DNA of 5,322 bases from an uncultured Collinsella sp. Lineage in GTDB: Bacteria > Actinomycetota > Coriobacteriia > Coriobacteriales > Coriobacteriaceae. The translations under genes were made by a program, and so were the position numbers. The stretch spans positions 1 to 5,322 of the forward strand of contig URGF01000129.1 in the NCBI GenBank assembly GCA_900547285.1, written 5' to 3'. Positions 1 to 5,279 of the stretch are shown piece by piece; position 1 is the first letter of the stretch; every line of letters starts with the position of its first letter. The notes beneath the pieces are model-generated. The model was not told the DNA's origin and ran no database searches. It saw only the letters and a program-made list of their open reading frames with translations.

Positions 1-435
1 GACGAGGTCAAGAACGGCGGCGACGACTTCCTCTCTGGTCTGGAGGAGGCTTCGGGCGACGAGTTCGAGCAGCTGGGTATCGATCCCAAGGAGTATGCCA
101 AGACCTATCTCGAGGGCTTTGACTACAAGATCGGCGACGTGACGGTCGACGAAGACAAGGGTGTTGCGACCGCCGAGGTCTCCATCACCTGCAAGTCTAT
201 GAACAAGATCGTCGAGGACTTCTCCACCCAGTATCAGGAGAAGGTCGCTGCGCTTGACACGGTTCCTTCCGATGACGAGCTGTACAAGATGGCCGGTCAG
301 GTTATGGTCGATGTGACCAAGGCCACCGAGCCCAGGAAGACCACGGTTATCTTCAAGTACACCTGCAACGACGATGGCGAGTGGTCTGCCGACGACTCCG
401 TCAACTCCGAGATGATGGATGCAATGCTGAGCTAG
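1..435 (+). CDS. C-terminal part of an acidic, probably exported lipoprotein-like protein (5' end outside the window)
   Basis: The frame is open from the first base to the TAG at 433-435, giving the last 144 residues of a longer protein; the start and any signal peptide lie outside the window. The visible part is rich in Asp, Glu and Lys and alternates predicted helix (the SMNKIVEDF stretch and the VPSDDELYKMAGQVMVDV stretch) with strands (DYKIGDVTVDED, GVATAEVSITC, KTTVIFKYTC). This resembles the NTF2-like fold of small Gram-positive lipoproteins of the DUF4878/DUF5105 kind, but that is an impression from pattern, not a match. Two cysteines (residues 64 and 122 of the visible part) both end predicted strands and could form a disulfide if the protein is exported. 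No catalytic motif is visible and no function is proposed. It converges with pepT, and a GC-rich hairpin at 530-558 probably ends its transcript. Confidence 0.75.
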   Translation, partial: DEVKNGGDDFLSGLEEASGDEFEQLGIDPKEYAKTYLEGFDYKIGDVTVDEDKGVATAEVSITCKSMNKIVEDFSTQYQEKVAALDTVPSDDELYKMAGQVMVDVTKATEPRKTTVIFKYTCNDDGEWSADDSVNSEMMDAMLS

Positions 436-453
436 TTCGTTGCGCGGTAGTTC

Positions 454-481
454 GTTACGGCGTTTTACCAAACGCCGTAAC
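454..481. repeat. Perfect 12-bp palindromic hairpin, possible dispersed intergenic repeat
   Basis: GTTACGGCGTTT (454-465) pairs exactly with AAACGCCGTAAC (470-481) around a TACC loop. It begins 18 bases after the stop of the acidic protein gene. No T tract follows (next bases TGCTCGACG), so it is not a standard intrinsic terminator. It could stabilise the mRNA 3' end, act in either orientation as a weak stop, or be part of a REP-like repeat. Its perfection is seen directly; the role is inference. Confidence 0.6.
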
Positions 482-529
482 TGCTCGACGCTGCGCGGGC
501 CGCATTTGGACAATCTGACGTTCAACTTC

Positions 530-559
530 AAGGGCGCGACCAGAAGGTCAGCGCCCTTT
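530..559 (+). terminator. Probable intrinsic terminator of the acidic protein gene (weak T tract)
   Basis: AAGGGCGCGACC (530-541) pairs with GGTC (546-549) and GCGCCCTT (551-558), with a single bulged A at 550 and a four-base AGAA loop. This makes a stable 12-bp GC-rich stem 95 bases after the stop codon. The run after it is only TTT followed by CGCTT, so termination may be partial. It is the best termination candidate for the left-hand gene. Confidence 0.55.
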
Positions 560-633
560 CGCTTCACGTCACCTTGTCTCAAATGCGACCCGCTCGCTGT
601 CGTTGCCAAAACATCGGCGTTGCCGGAACACTT

Positions 634-680
634 GGCACTTGGGGACGTTCCTTTTGTGCCGGCAGTTTGGGACACTCCTT
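634..680. repeat. Imperfect 20-nt direct repeat with GGGAC core
   Basis: GGCACTTGGGGACGTTCCTT (634-653) and GGCAGTTTGGGACACTCCTT (661-680) match at 16 of 20 positions and start 27 bases apart. The first copy also sits in a short inverted repeat, GGCAC (634-638) with GTGCC (656-660), and TGCCGG flanks it at 621-626 and 657-662. Non-coding. From memory, GGGGAC-rich palindromic repeats occur in intergenic regions of several bacterial groups, but membership in any named family was not tested. Confidence 0.5.
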
Positions 681-722
681 GCGTTAAGAGGCTGGCGTAC
701 GTCAACCTGTTCACATTGCAGC

Positions 723-761
723 AAAAAAATCGCCCCGTTCTCGGTTGAGGACGGGGCGATT
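723..761 (-). terminator. Strong intrinsic terminator of pepT
   Basis: On the minus strand a 15-bp stem (747-761 with 728-742, one G-T wobble, four-base loop at 743-746) has the GC-rich core ATCGCCCCGT/ACGGGGCGAT. It runs directly into seven T residues, seen as A723-A729 on the plus strand. The stem begins 26 bases beyond the pepT stop codon. The plus-strand exit lacks a T run, so it should act mainly for pepT. Confidence 0.93.
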
Positions 762-787
762 CGTCTTTCGGACTTGTGCAGCCAGGC

Positions 788-2035
788 TTATGCAAAGCGG
801 GCGACGAGCTCCTGGAGCACATCGGTCATCTTGACGAGCGAACTGACCGGGACGAACTCGTTGACGCCGTGGTAGCAATAGCCGCCGGTGGAAAGGTTGG
901 GGCAGGGCAGACCGCGGAACGACAGCTGCGCGCCGTCGGTGCCGCCGCGAATCGGCAGCACTTGGGGCTCAACGCCGCAGGCAAGGTAGGCTTCCTTGGC
1001 AACATCAATAAGCTCGGGATAGTCACGAACGATCTCGGCCATATTTCGATACTGCTGCTTAATCTCGACCGTCACACGCTCCTCACCCAGACGCTGGTTG
1101 AGCATCGAGGCGGCGGCATCAATAAGGTCGAGTTTCTGCTGGAACTTGGCGGCGTCATGGTCGCGGACGATATAGCGCGCTGTGGCGTGATCGACGGTCG
1201 CAGATACACCCTCAAGGTGATAAAAGCCCTCGTAGCCTTCCGTATACTCTGGGCGCTGCACGTAGGGGAGCAACGCGTTGAAGTCGCAGAACAGATTGCC
1301 TGCGTTGACCATACGACCCTTAGCGTCGCCCGGGTGGATGGACTGGCCCTCAAAGCGGACGGTCGCCTCGGCGGCGTTAAAGCACTCCCACTCCAGCTCG
1401 CCGATGGGGCCGCCGTCGACCGTGTAGGCGTACTTGCAGCCAAAGGTATCGATATCCAACAGCTCGGCTCCGTGGCCGATCTCCTCGTCAGGGCAGAAGC
1501 AAATGCCGAGTGCGGGATGGGGCAGAGAAGGGTCCTGAGCGATACGCGCGACAAGCGACATGATCTCGGCGACGCCTGCCTTGTCGTCTGCGCCCAGCAG
1601 CGTGGTGCCGTCGCTGCAGACCAGGTCCTCACCCGCGAGGTCATTCAGGGCGGGAAGCTTGGCGGTACTCATGGCAACGGGTTTACCGTCAACCGTGCCG
1701 CAGACCAGGTTGCCGCCTTCGTAGTGCACGATGTGCGGCTTCACGCCGGCGCCCGGTGCAACTTCGGTGGTGTCGAGATGGGCGATCAGGCCCAGGGCGG
1801 GCTTGTCCTCAGCGCCCGCACTTGCGGGGATATGCGCGCAGACATAGGCGTGCTCGGTCACGTGGGCATCTTCCGCACCAAGCTCGCGCAGCTCTTCAGC
1901 CAGCACGTTGGCAAGGTCAAACTGAACGGCGCTCGAGGGTACCTGGTCGCAGTTTGCATCCTCGGACTGCGTGTTGATCTGGACGTAGCGCAAAAAGCGT
2001 TCGAGGACATCGGGGCTCGTGGTGGTGTTTTCCAT
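788..2035 (-). CDS. pepT: Peptidase T (cytosolic aminotripeptidase, M20B metallopeptidase)
   Basis: PepT removes the N-terminal residue from tripeptides in the cytoplasm, the last steps of peptide use, with two zinc ions per active site. The 415-aa product matches the family's usual length of about 410. Metal and catalytic residues are all in place: H86 and D88 in AHLDTT, D150 in GADDKAG, catalytic E184 and metal E185 in CPDEEIG, D207 in TVDGG, and H389 in YCYHG. The HPGDAKGRMVNA segment of the lid domain and the RGGTDGAQLSF motif are also present. The ATG at 2035 was chosen because it follows GGAG at 8 bases and starts ENTTTSPDVLERFLRYV, which fits the normal family N terminus. A further upstream ATG (2131) would add 32 non-conserved residues and run through the divergent promoter region. 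It is transcribed alone, divergently from the metal-dependent regulator, and ends at a strong terminator. Confidence 0.97.
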   Translation of the reverse strand: MENTTTSPDVLERFLRYVQINTQSEDANCDQVPSSAVQFDLANVLAEELRELGAEDAHVTEHAYVCAHIPASAGAEDKPALGLIAHLDTTEVAPGAGVKPHIVHYEGGNLVCGTVDGKPVAMSTAKLPALNDLAGEDLVCSDGTTLLGADDKAGVAEIMSLVARIAQDPSLPHPALGICFCPDEEIGHGAELLDIDTFGCKYAYTVDGGPIGELEWECFNAAEATVRFEGQSIHPGDAKGRMVNAGNLFCDFNALLPYVQRPEYTEGYEGFYHLEGVSATVDHATARYIVRDHDAAKFQQKLDLIDAAASMLNQRLGEERVTVEIKQQYRNMAEIVRDYPELIDVAKEAYLACGVEPQVLPIRGGTDGAQLSFRGLPCPNLSTGGYCYHGVNEFVPVSSLVKMTDVLQELVARFA

Positions 2036-2043
2036 AAAGACCG

Positions 2044-2047
2044 CTCC
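2044..2047 (-). promoter_or_regulatory. Ribosome binding site of pepT
   Basis: GGAG on the minus strand lies 8 bases before the ATG at 2035. It supports this start over the upstream in-frame ATG at 2131. Confidence 0.75.
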
Positions 2048-2073
2048 AATCTTGGTCGTCGTGTGCAACAAGA

Positions 2074-2082
2074 ACTCTAGCA
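2074..2082 (-). promoter_or_regulatory. Candidate extended -10 promoter of pepT
   Basis: The minus strand reads TGCTAGAGT, an extended -10 (TG-n-TAGAGT, 4 of 6 to TATAAT). The expected -35 zone near 2097-2102 has no good match and falls on the inverted repeat at 2084-2101. An extended -10 can work without a good -35. Transcription would start about 30 bases before the chosen ATG. Confidence 0.4.
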
Positions 2083-2083
2083 C

Positions 2084-2101
2084 GGTATGCCACGGCATAC
2101 C
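2084..2101. promoter_or_regulatory. Inverted repeat, candidate operator shared by pepT and the DtxR-type regulator
   Basis: GGTATGC (2084-2090) and GCATACC (2095-2101) are exact inverted repeats around CACG. The site lies in the divergent intergenic region just upstream of the candidate pepT -10 and over the expected -35 zone (2096-2101) of the regulator promoter. DtxR-family proteins bind palindromes of about 18-20 bp and often control their own gene. The sequence does not resemble the known DtxR or MntR consensus sites as I remember them, so the pairing with this regulator is inference from position. Confidence 0.5.
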
Positions 2102-2118
2102 ACGACGCTTGGATGGGG

Positions 2119-2124
2119 TAGAAT
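2119..2124 (+). promoter_or_regulatory. Candidate -10 element of the regulator/homocysteine methyltransferase operon
   Basis: TAGAAT matches the TATAAT consensus at 5 of 6 positions. No good -35 is seen at 17 bases upstream, where the inverted repeat's right arm lies. Transcription would start near 2131, about 25 bases before the regulator's start codon. Confidence 0.4.
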
Positions 2125-2140
2125 CAGCCATTGAATGCAG

Positions 2141-2146
2141 AAGGGA
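2141..2146 (+). promoter_or_regulatory. Ribosome binding site of the regulator gene
   Basis: AAGGGA lies 9 bases before the ATG at 2156; a second purine run, GGAAG, is closer. The in-frame ATG at 2135 has no such site and overlaps the predicted transcript start, so 2156 is preferred. Confidence 0.65.
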
Positions 2147-2155
2147 CGGAAGATC

Positions 2156-2578
2156 ATGGATACGACAAATAGCTCGCGCGAACTACATCTGACGGTGGCG
2201 AACGAAGACTACTTGGAGTGCATGGTTCGCATTGAAAGCGAAGAGGGGGAAACCAACGGCGTGCGATCGGTCGACATCGCGCAGCGCCTTGGCGTCTCCA
2301 AGGCATCGGTCAATAAAGCGGTTTCGGCGCTCAAGGCATCCGAACTTGTCGAGCAATCGCACTACGGCAAGGTAGTCCTGACCGATCGCGGCCGCGAGGT
2401 TGGTACGGCTATCTGGTACCGTCATCGCCTCATCCGCACGTTTTTGGTTCAGGAGCTCGGTGTCGAATTTGAGCGAGCCGATTCCGAGGCCTGCATGATG
2501 GAGCATGCGCTTTCCGAGGACACGATGAACCGCTGGCTCGCCTATTTCGAAAAGCAGGGAATCAGCGTCGAGGAATAG
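2156..2578 (+). CDS. DtxR/MntR-family metal-dependent transcriptional repressor
   Basis: This 140-aa protein is a metal-activated DNA-binding repressor of the DtxR/MntR family, acting as a dimer in the cytoplasm. Residues about 12-76 form the winged helix-turn-helix (VDIAQRLGVSKASVNKAVSALK, with the wing ending in VVLTDRG). Residues about 80-132 form the metal-binding and dimerisation domain (RHRLIRTFL and EACMMEHALSED). Aligned by motif to Bacillus MntR and DtxR, the ligands are D18, E21, H90, C113, E116 and H117. There is no C-terminal SH3/FeoA-like domain, so its size is that of MntR (about 142 aa) rather than DtxR (about 226 aa). The start at 2156 has a good ribosome site. It is divergent from pepT and 10 bases upstream of the homocysteine methyltransferase gene, probably in one operon. 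The metal sensed (Mn, Fe or Zn) cannot be settled from sequence. MarR-family was considered but the EACMMEH motif is diagnostic of DtxR. Confidence 0.9.
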   Translation: MDTTNSSRELHLTVANEDYLECMVRIESEEGETNGVRSVDIAQRLGVSKASVNKAVSALKASELVEQSHYGKVVLTDRGREVGTAIWYRHRLIRTFLVQELGVEFERADSEACMMEHALSEDTMNRWLAYFEKQGISVEE

Positions 2579-2588
2579 CGGGATATAT

Positions 2589-3482
2589 ATGGATACGAGT
2601 TATTACAACCGCTTTGGTGCCGAGGAACTTACGCGCCGCTTGTCGAGCGAGACCTTGTTGGCGCAGGGTCCCATGGGCAGTGTTCTGTTGAGTGAGTACG
2701 ATGCCGCCGACATTCCACCGGCGTTTTGGAATCTGGCAGAGCCGCAGACCGTTTCTCGTATCCATCGCTTGTATGTCGCCGCCGGCGCGCAGGTGCTCAT
2801 TACCAACACCTTTCAGGCATCGAGCTATGCCCTCAAGCACGACCAGATTGCGCCGTCCGTGGCGGAGGTCAATCGCGGGGCCGTCGACGATGCCCGCCAG
2901 GCGCACCCTCAGCTGCTGCTAGGCTCGATGGGCCCGATCGGTATTGAGTGGTTTGCCGAGGACTCTGCCGAGTATCGTGAAATCCGAGGCATTGCGCGCG
3001 AACAGGCGCACGCCTTGCTCAATGCTGGTGTTGACGGTCTGCTGATCGAGACGGTGACGTCTATCCGTAATCTGCAGCCCATGCTTGCCGGCGCCCTAGA
3101 TGCCGCCGACGGCATGCCTGTTCTGGTGAGTTTTGTCGTTGACGATAAAGGCGACCTGTTGGGCGATGGCCTTAACATCGAGGCAGCCGTTTTGTACGCC
3201 GAAAAACACGGCGCAAACTCGGTTGGTGTTAATTGCTGTTCGCTTGCGGCCGCGAACGCGGCGGTGCCCAGGATGGTTGCATCGGCGACTACTCCCGTCA
3301 CGGTGCGTCCCAACGTGGGCGATCCGGTCCAGACTCAGGATGGCCCCGTATGGCACGAGAACCCCGAAGCTTTCGCGCGCGCATGCATCGAATGGAGGCA
3401 TGCCGGCGCCGCAATGGTGGGCAGTTGTTGTGGAACCACGGCAATCACTACGGCAGCGATGGCCGAGGCGCTCGATATATAA
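2589..3482 (+). CDS. Homocysteine S-methyltransferase domain protein (zinc-dependent, stand-alone)
   Basis: The 297-aa product is a single (beta/alpha)8 homocysteine-binding domain that transfers a methyl group to homocysteine to make methionine. Zinc ligands are all present: C216 in GVNCCS and C280-C281 in GSCCGTT. Other family motifs are QGPMGS (residues 26-31), ITNTFQAS, GSMGPIG, GLLIETVTS and RPNVGDP. It lacks the folate, cobalamin and reactivation domains of MetH and the reductase domain of YitJ-type fusions. The methyl donor could be S-methylmethionine or SAM (MmuM type), or a separate corrinoid protein. Segments such as the PPAFWNLAEPQTVSRIH stretch and RPNVGDPVQ...WHENPEAFA look closer to the N-terminal domain of MetH than to E. 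coli MmuM. The usual Asp of the DGAMGT motif is Gln here. It follows the regulator by 10 bases with only a weak GGGA ribosome site, which suggests coupled translation, and it ends at a strong terminator. Confidence 0.92.
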   Translation: MDTSYYNRFGAEELTRRLSSETLLAQGPMGSVLLSEYDAADIPPAFWNLAEPQTVSRIHRLYVAAGAQVLITNTFQASSYALKHDQIAPSVAEVNRGAVDDARQAHPQLLLGSMGPIGIEWFAEDSAEYREIRGIAREQAHALLNAGVDGLLIETVTSIRNLQPMLAGALDAADGMPVLVSFVVDDKGDLLGDGLNIEAAVLYAEKHGANSVGVNCCSLAAANAAVPRMVASATTPVTVRPNVGDPVQTQDGPVWHENPEAFARACIEWRHAGAAMVGSCCGTTAITTAAMAEALDI

Positions 3483-3487
3483 AGGGT

Positions 3488-3517
3488 AAAACCGCTCCAT
3501 ACGGGGCGGTTTTTTTT
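3488..3517 (+). terminator. Strong intrinsic terminator of the regulator/methyltransferase operon
   Basis: An 11-bp stem, AAAACCGCTCC (3488-3498) with GGGGCGGTTTT (3503-3513, one G-T wobble), has an ATAC loop and ends in eight T residues (3510-3517). It begins 5 bases after the methyltransferase stop codon. Confidence 0.95.
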
Positions 3518-3574
3518 ATTGCTTGCATGTCCTCGGCAGCATTTGCCCAAATGGTGAATGCTGGTGCCGGCAGG

Positions 3575-3601
3575 TTGTCGAGTGCGTGTTGCGGGTATAC
3601 C
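3575..3601 (+). promoter_or_regulatory. Weak promoter candidate for the phosphohexomutase gene
   Basis: TTGTCG (3575-3580) and TATACC (3596-3601) resemble -35 and -10 boxes, but the spacing is 15 bases, shorter than optimal. An alternative is TTGCGG (3589-3594) with CATGAT (3612-3617) at 17 bases. A promoter is expected here because a strong terminator lies upstream, but which pair is used is unclear. Confidence 0.25.
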
Positions 3602-3628
3602 TCATGCGTACCATGATCCAAACACTGT

Positions 3629-3634
3629 GAGGTG
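3629..3634 (+). promoter_or_regulatory. Ribosome binding site that fixes a GTG start for the phosphohexomutase
   Basis: GAGGTG lies 7 bases before the GTG at 3642. The in-frame ATG at 3558 has no purine-rich site at suitable spacing and would place 28 non-conserved residues before the family's normal N terminus. Confidence 0.75.
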
Positions 3635-3641
3635 TCTGCGC

Positions 3642-5042
3642 GTGTGCGCGATAATTCATTTTGGAACTGACGGTTGGCGCGCTCGCGTCGATGAGGACTT
3701 CACTGCCGATAACGTTGCCCGTATCGCCGATGCCGTCGGCGAGTTGTGGCAAAAGACCAATCCGGGCAAAACGGTATATATAGGGTTCGACACCCGGCCC
3801 CTGGCGCGCGAGTTCGCTGAGCTTGCGGCGGGCGTGCTAGCAGCGCACGGGCTAGACGCCGTGCTCGCTTCGCGACCTGTCCCGACCCCTGCCCTTACGT
3901 GGGCGGCGGCTTATGACGGTGAAGCGTGCGGCGCGCTCATGGTGACGGGGTCCCATCATCCGCAGGGCTATCTGTGCCTCAAGATTCGCATGGGTGACGG
4001 CTCGACCGCCAACCAGGATGTCATCGAAGAGCTCGAAGAGACTATGGCTCCCGAGCCAATGGGGCTCGAGGGGCAATATCGCACCGCGGATATCATTCCT
4101 GACTATATGCAGGCGGTGGCATCGTTTGTCGATGCCGAAGCCATCCGCGCCGCGCACTTGCGCGTGGTTGTCGATCCCATGGGCGGCGCAGCCCAGGGCT
4201 ATCTAGCCGACTTGTTGCGCGAGCTTGGCGTTGAGGTGCACGAGATTCACGCCGGGCAGGCGTCTGACCAAGAAGATATCTGCCCCGACCCCGTTGAACC
4301 GTGGGTGGACGCTTGCGAGCGCACGGTTATCGAGGACGGAGCTTGCGCTGGCCTGGTGACCGACGGCGACGCCGACCGTATCGGCGCGGTTGACGAGCGC
4401 GGCAGATATATACATCCGCATCAGATCATGGCGCTCGTTTTGGGCGACTTGGTTCAATTTCGTAATTTGGAGGGGCGCGTCGTCGTCAATCTTTCATGCT
4501 CGACGCTCGTGCGTCGCATTGCCGAGGCGCTTGGCTGCCGCGTGACCGTCAAACCAGTCGGTTTCAAATATATAGCGGCGGAGATGAAGAAGGGCGGCGT
4601 CCTCATGGGCGGCGAAGAAGCCGGTGGTATCGGCATCGCCGCGCATATGCCCGAGCGCGATGGAATCCTCGCCTGTCTGATTCTGTGTGAGCTTATGGCA
4701 AAGACGGACGCGCCTTTGGGCGTTCTGGTCGACCAACTCGAGGACAGTTTTGGTAAGACGAGTTACGGTCGACGCGATTTGCGCCTTGAGGCCGAAGATG
4801 CCGAAACGTTACGAACCCTGCTGCCGGGCGTAAACCCCAAGTCGATTTGTGGCAAGGTGCCGCAAAACGTTAGTCATATGGACGGCTTGCGTCTGTCATT
4901 TGAGGATGACACGTGGCTGCTGGTCCGTCCTAGCGGGACCGAACCAGTGGTGCGCGTCTACGCCGAGGGGTTCTCGGTGGAAGAACGCGATGAGTTGCTC
5001 GATGCTGGCTGTGCTTTAGCTAGGGGGACGTATCCGCTTTAA
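3642..5042 (+). CDS. Phosphoglucomutase/phosphomannomutase family protein (alpha-D-phosphohexomutase)
   Basis: This enzyme moves a phosphate between C1 and C6 of a hexose, linking glycolysis to the sugar nucleotides used for wall and capsule polysaccharides. With the GTG start the product is 466 aa, normal for the family. All four domains are visible. FGTDGWRA lies near the N terminus. The phosphoserine loop is TGSHHP, with S104 as the predicted phosphoserine. The Mg-binding loop is DGDADR (D241, D243, D245, R246). The sugar-binding loop is GEEAGG (324-329), and the C-terminal phosphate loop is RPSGTEP (429-435). The FGTDGWRA...DEDFT N terminus points to the PGM/PMM branch rather than GlmM, but glucose versus mannose preference cannot be told. 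The usual TASHNP active loop is altered to TGSHHP. The gene stands alone between a terminator and an rRNA-type leader, and no intrinsic terminator is seen after it. Confidence 0.95.
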   Translation: MCAIIHFGTDGWRARVDEDFTADNVARIADAVGELWQKTNPGKTVYIGFDTRPLAREFAELAAGVLAAHGLDAVLASRPVPTPALTWAAAYDGEACGALMVTGSHHPQGYLCLKIRMGDGSTANQDVIEELEETMAPEPMGLEGQYRTADIIPDYMQAVASFVDAEAIRAAHLRVVVDPMGGAAQGYLADLLRELGVEVHEIHAGQASDQEDICPDPVEPWVDACERTVIEDGACAGLVTDGDADRIGAVDERGRYIHPHQIMALVLGDLVQFRNLEGRVVVNLSCSTLVRRIAEALGCRVTVKPVGFKYIAAEMKKGGVLMGGEEAGGIGIAAHMPERDGILACLILCELMAKTDAPLGVLVDQLEDSFGKTSYGRRDLRLEAEDAETLRTLLPGVNPKSICGKVPQNVSHMDGLRLSFEDDTWLLVRPSGTEPVVRVYAEGFSVEERDELLDAGCALARGTYPL

Positions 5043-5191
5043 CCATGAGACTGCCTTATATAAAGAGATGCTCGGCGAGCGGTAGTTAACGGCTGGCAAA
5101 CGTTAGTCGGATCACAAGATGTGTAGGAAATGTGTACGCCCAGATTCCCGCCCACGGGGCCCCTCCGGTCTGGCAATATATCTCCTTGCCG

Positions 5192-5220
5192 CGCGGCCCG
5201 GTGGAACCGGATCAGCCGCG
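5192..5220 (+). other. Nested stem-loop in the presumed rRNA leader
   Basis: CGCGGC (5192-5197) pairs with GCCGCG (5215-5220). Inside it CCGGT (5198-5202) pairs with ACCGG (5206-5210) around GGA. Structure only; no protein-coding sense. Confidence 0.5.
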
Positions 5221-5229
5221 GGGCGTGCA

Positions 5230-5248
5230 CCTTGAGAACCGGATACTG
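5230..5248 (+). promoter_or_regulatory. Actinobacterial boxA-like antitermination motif in rRNA leader
   Basis: CCTTGAGAACCGGATACTG resembles the (T)TTGAGAACT..ATAGTG element found before 16S and in the 16S-23S spacer of actinobacteria, where Nus factors bind nascent rRNA. Identification is from memory of the motif and its position. Confidence 0.5.
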
Positions 5249-5251
5249 CGA

Positions 5252-5279
5252 GGATGGACACACCAGTTGTGTCGCATCC
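5252..5279 (+). other. Leader hairpin with single-base bulge
   Basis: GGATGGACACA (5252-5262) pairs with TGTGTC (5268-5273) and CATCC (5275-5279), with G5274 bulged and a CCAGT loop. This gives 11 pairs and no T tract, so it is not an intrinsic terminator. It may be part of the pre-16S processing structure. Confidence 0.5.

Larger units (their letters stand above)
436..787. other. 352-bp non-coding region between two convergent genes
   Basis: This stretch lies between the stop of the acidic protein and the stop of pepT. No reading frame in it has a plausible start with a ribosome site or a recognisable protein. It holds, in order, a perfect 12-bp hairpin (454-481), a GC-rich hairpin (530-558), an imperfect direct repeat with a GGGAC core (634-680), and the pepT terminator (723-761). 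Between about 560 and 630 I see only the short repeated word CGTTGCC (601 and 618). The density of palindromes suggests dispersed intergenic repeat elements rather than a gene remnant. Confidence 0.7.

Noticed and set aside
440..875. Two overlapping plus-strand open frames between the acidic protein gene and pepT
   Set aside because: They lack ribosome sites and recognisable domains, run through hairpins and the pepT terminator, and one overlaps the 3' end of pepT. They are chance open frames.
776..2080. A 434-residue open frame on the plus strand opposite pepT
   Set aside because: It is the antisense shadow of pepT, caused by GC-rich codon use. Its translation has no domain pattern, while the minus strand carries every PepT active-site residue.
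2036..2131. A 32-residue N-terminal extension of PepT from the ATG at 2131
   Set aside because: It lacks a good ribosome site, is not family-like, and would cover the palindrome and promoter candidates. The ATG at 2035 has GGAG at 8 bases and begins at the normal family N terminus.
2156..2598. The same ten bases, ATGGATACGA, begin both the regulator and the methyltransferase genes
   Set aside because: The match stops after ten bases and the proteins are unrelated, so it is most simply a chance Met-Asp-Thr start.
3540..3553. CATTT-GCCC-AAATG small palindrome before the phosphohexomutase gene
   Set aside because: A five-base AT-rich stem is expected by chance in a window of this size and it does not sit on a promoter element.
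3558..3641. ATG at 3558 as start of the phosphohexomutase
   Set aside because: The extra 28 residues do not look like the family, and the best ribosome site (GAGGTG) serves the GTG at 3642.
5057..5064. TATATAAA as a -10 element of an rRNA promoter
   Set aside because: No matching -35 lies 16-18 bases upstream, and it is too far from the leader motifs to call; similar TATATA words occur inside genes in this window.
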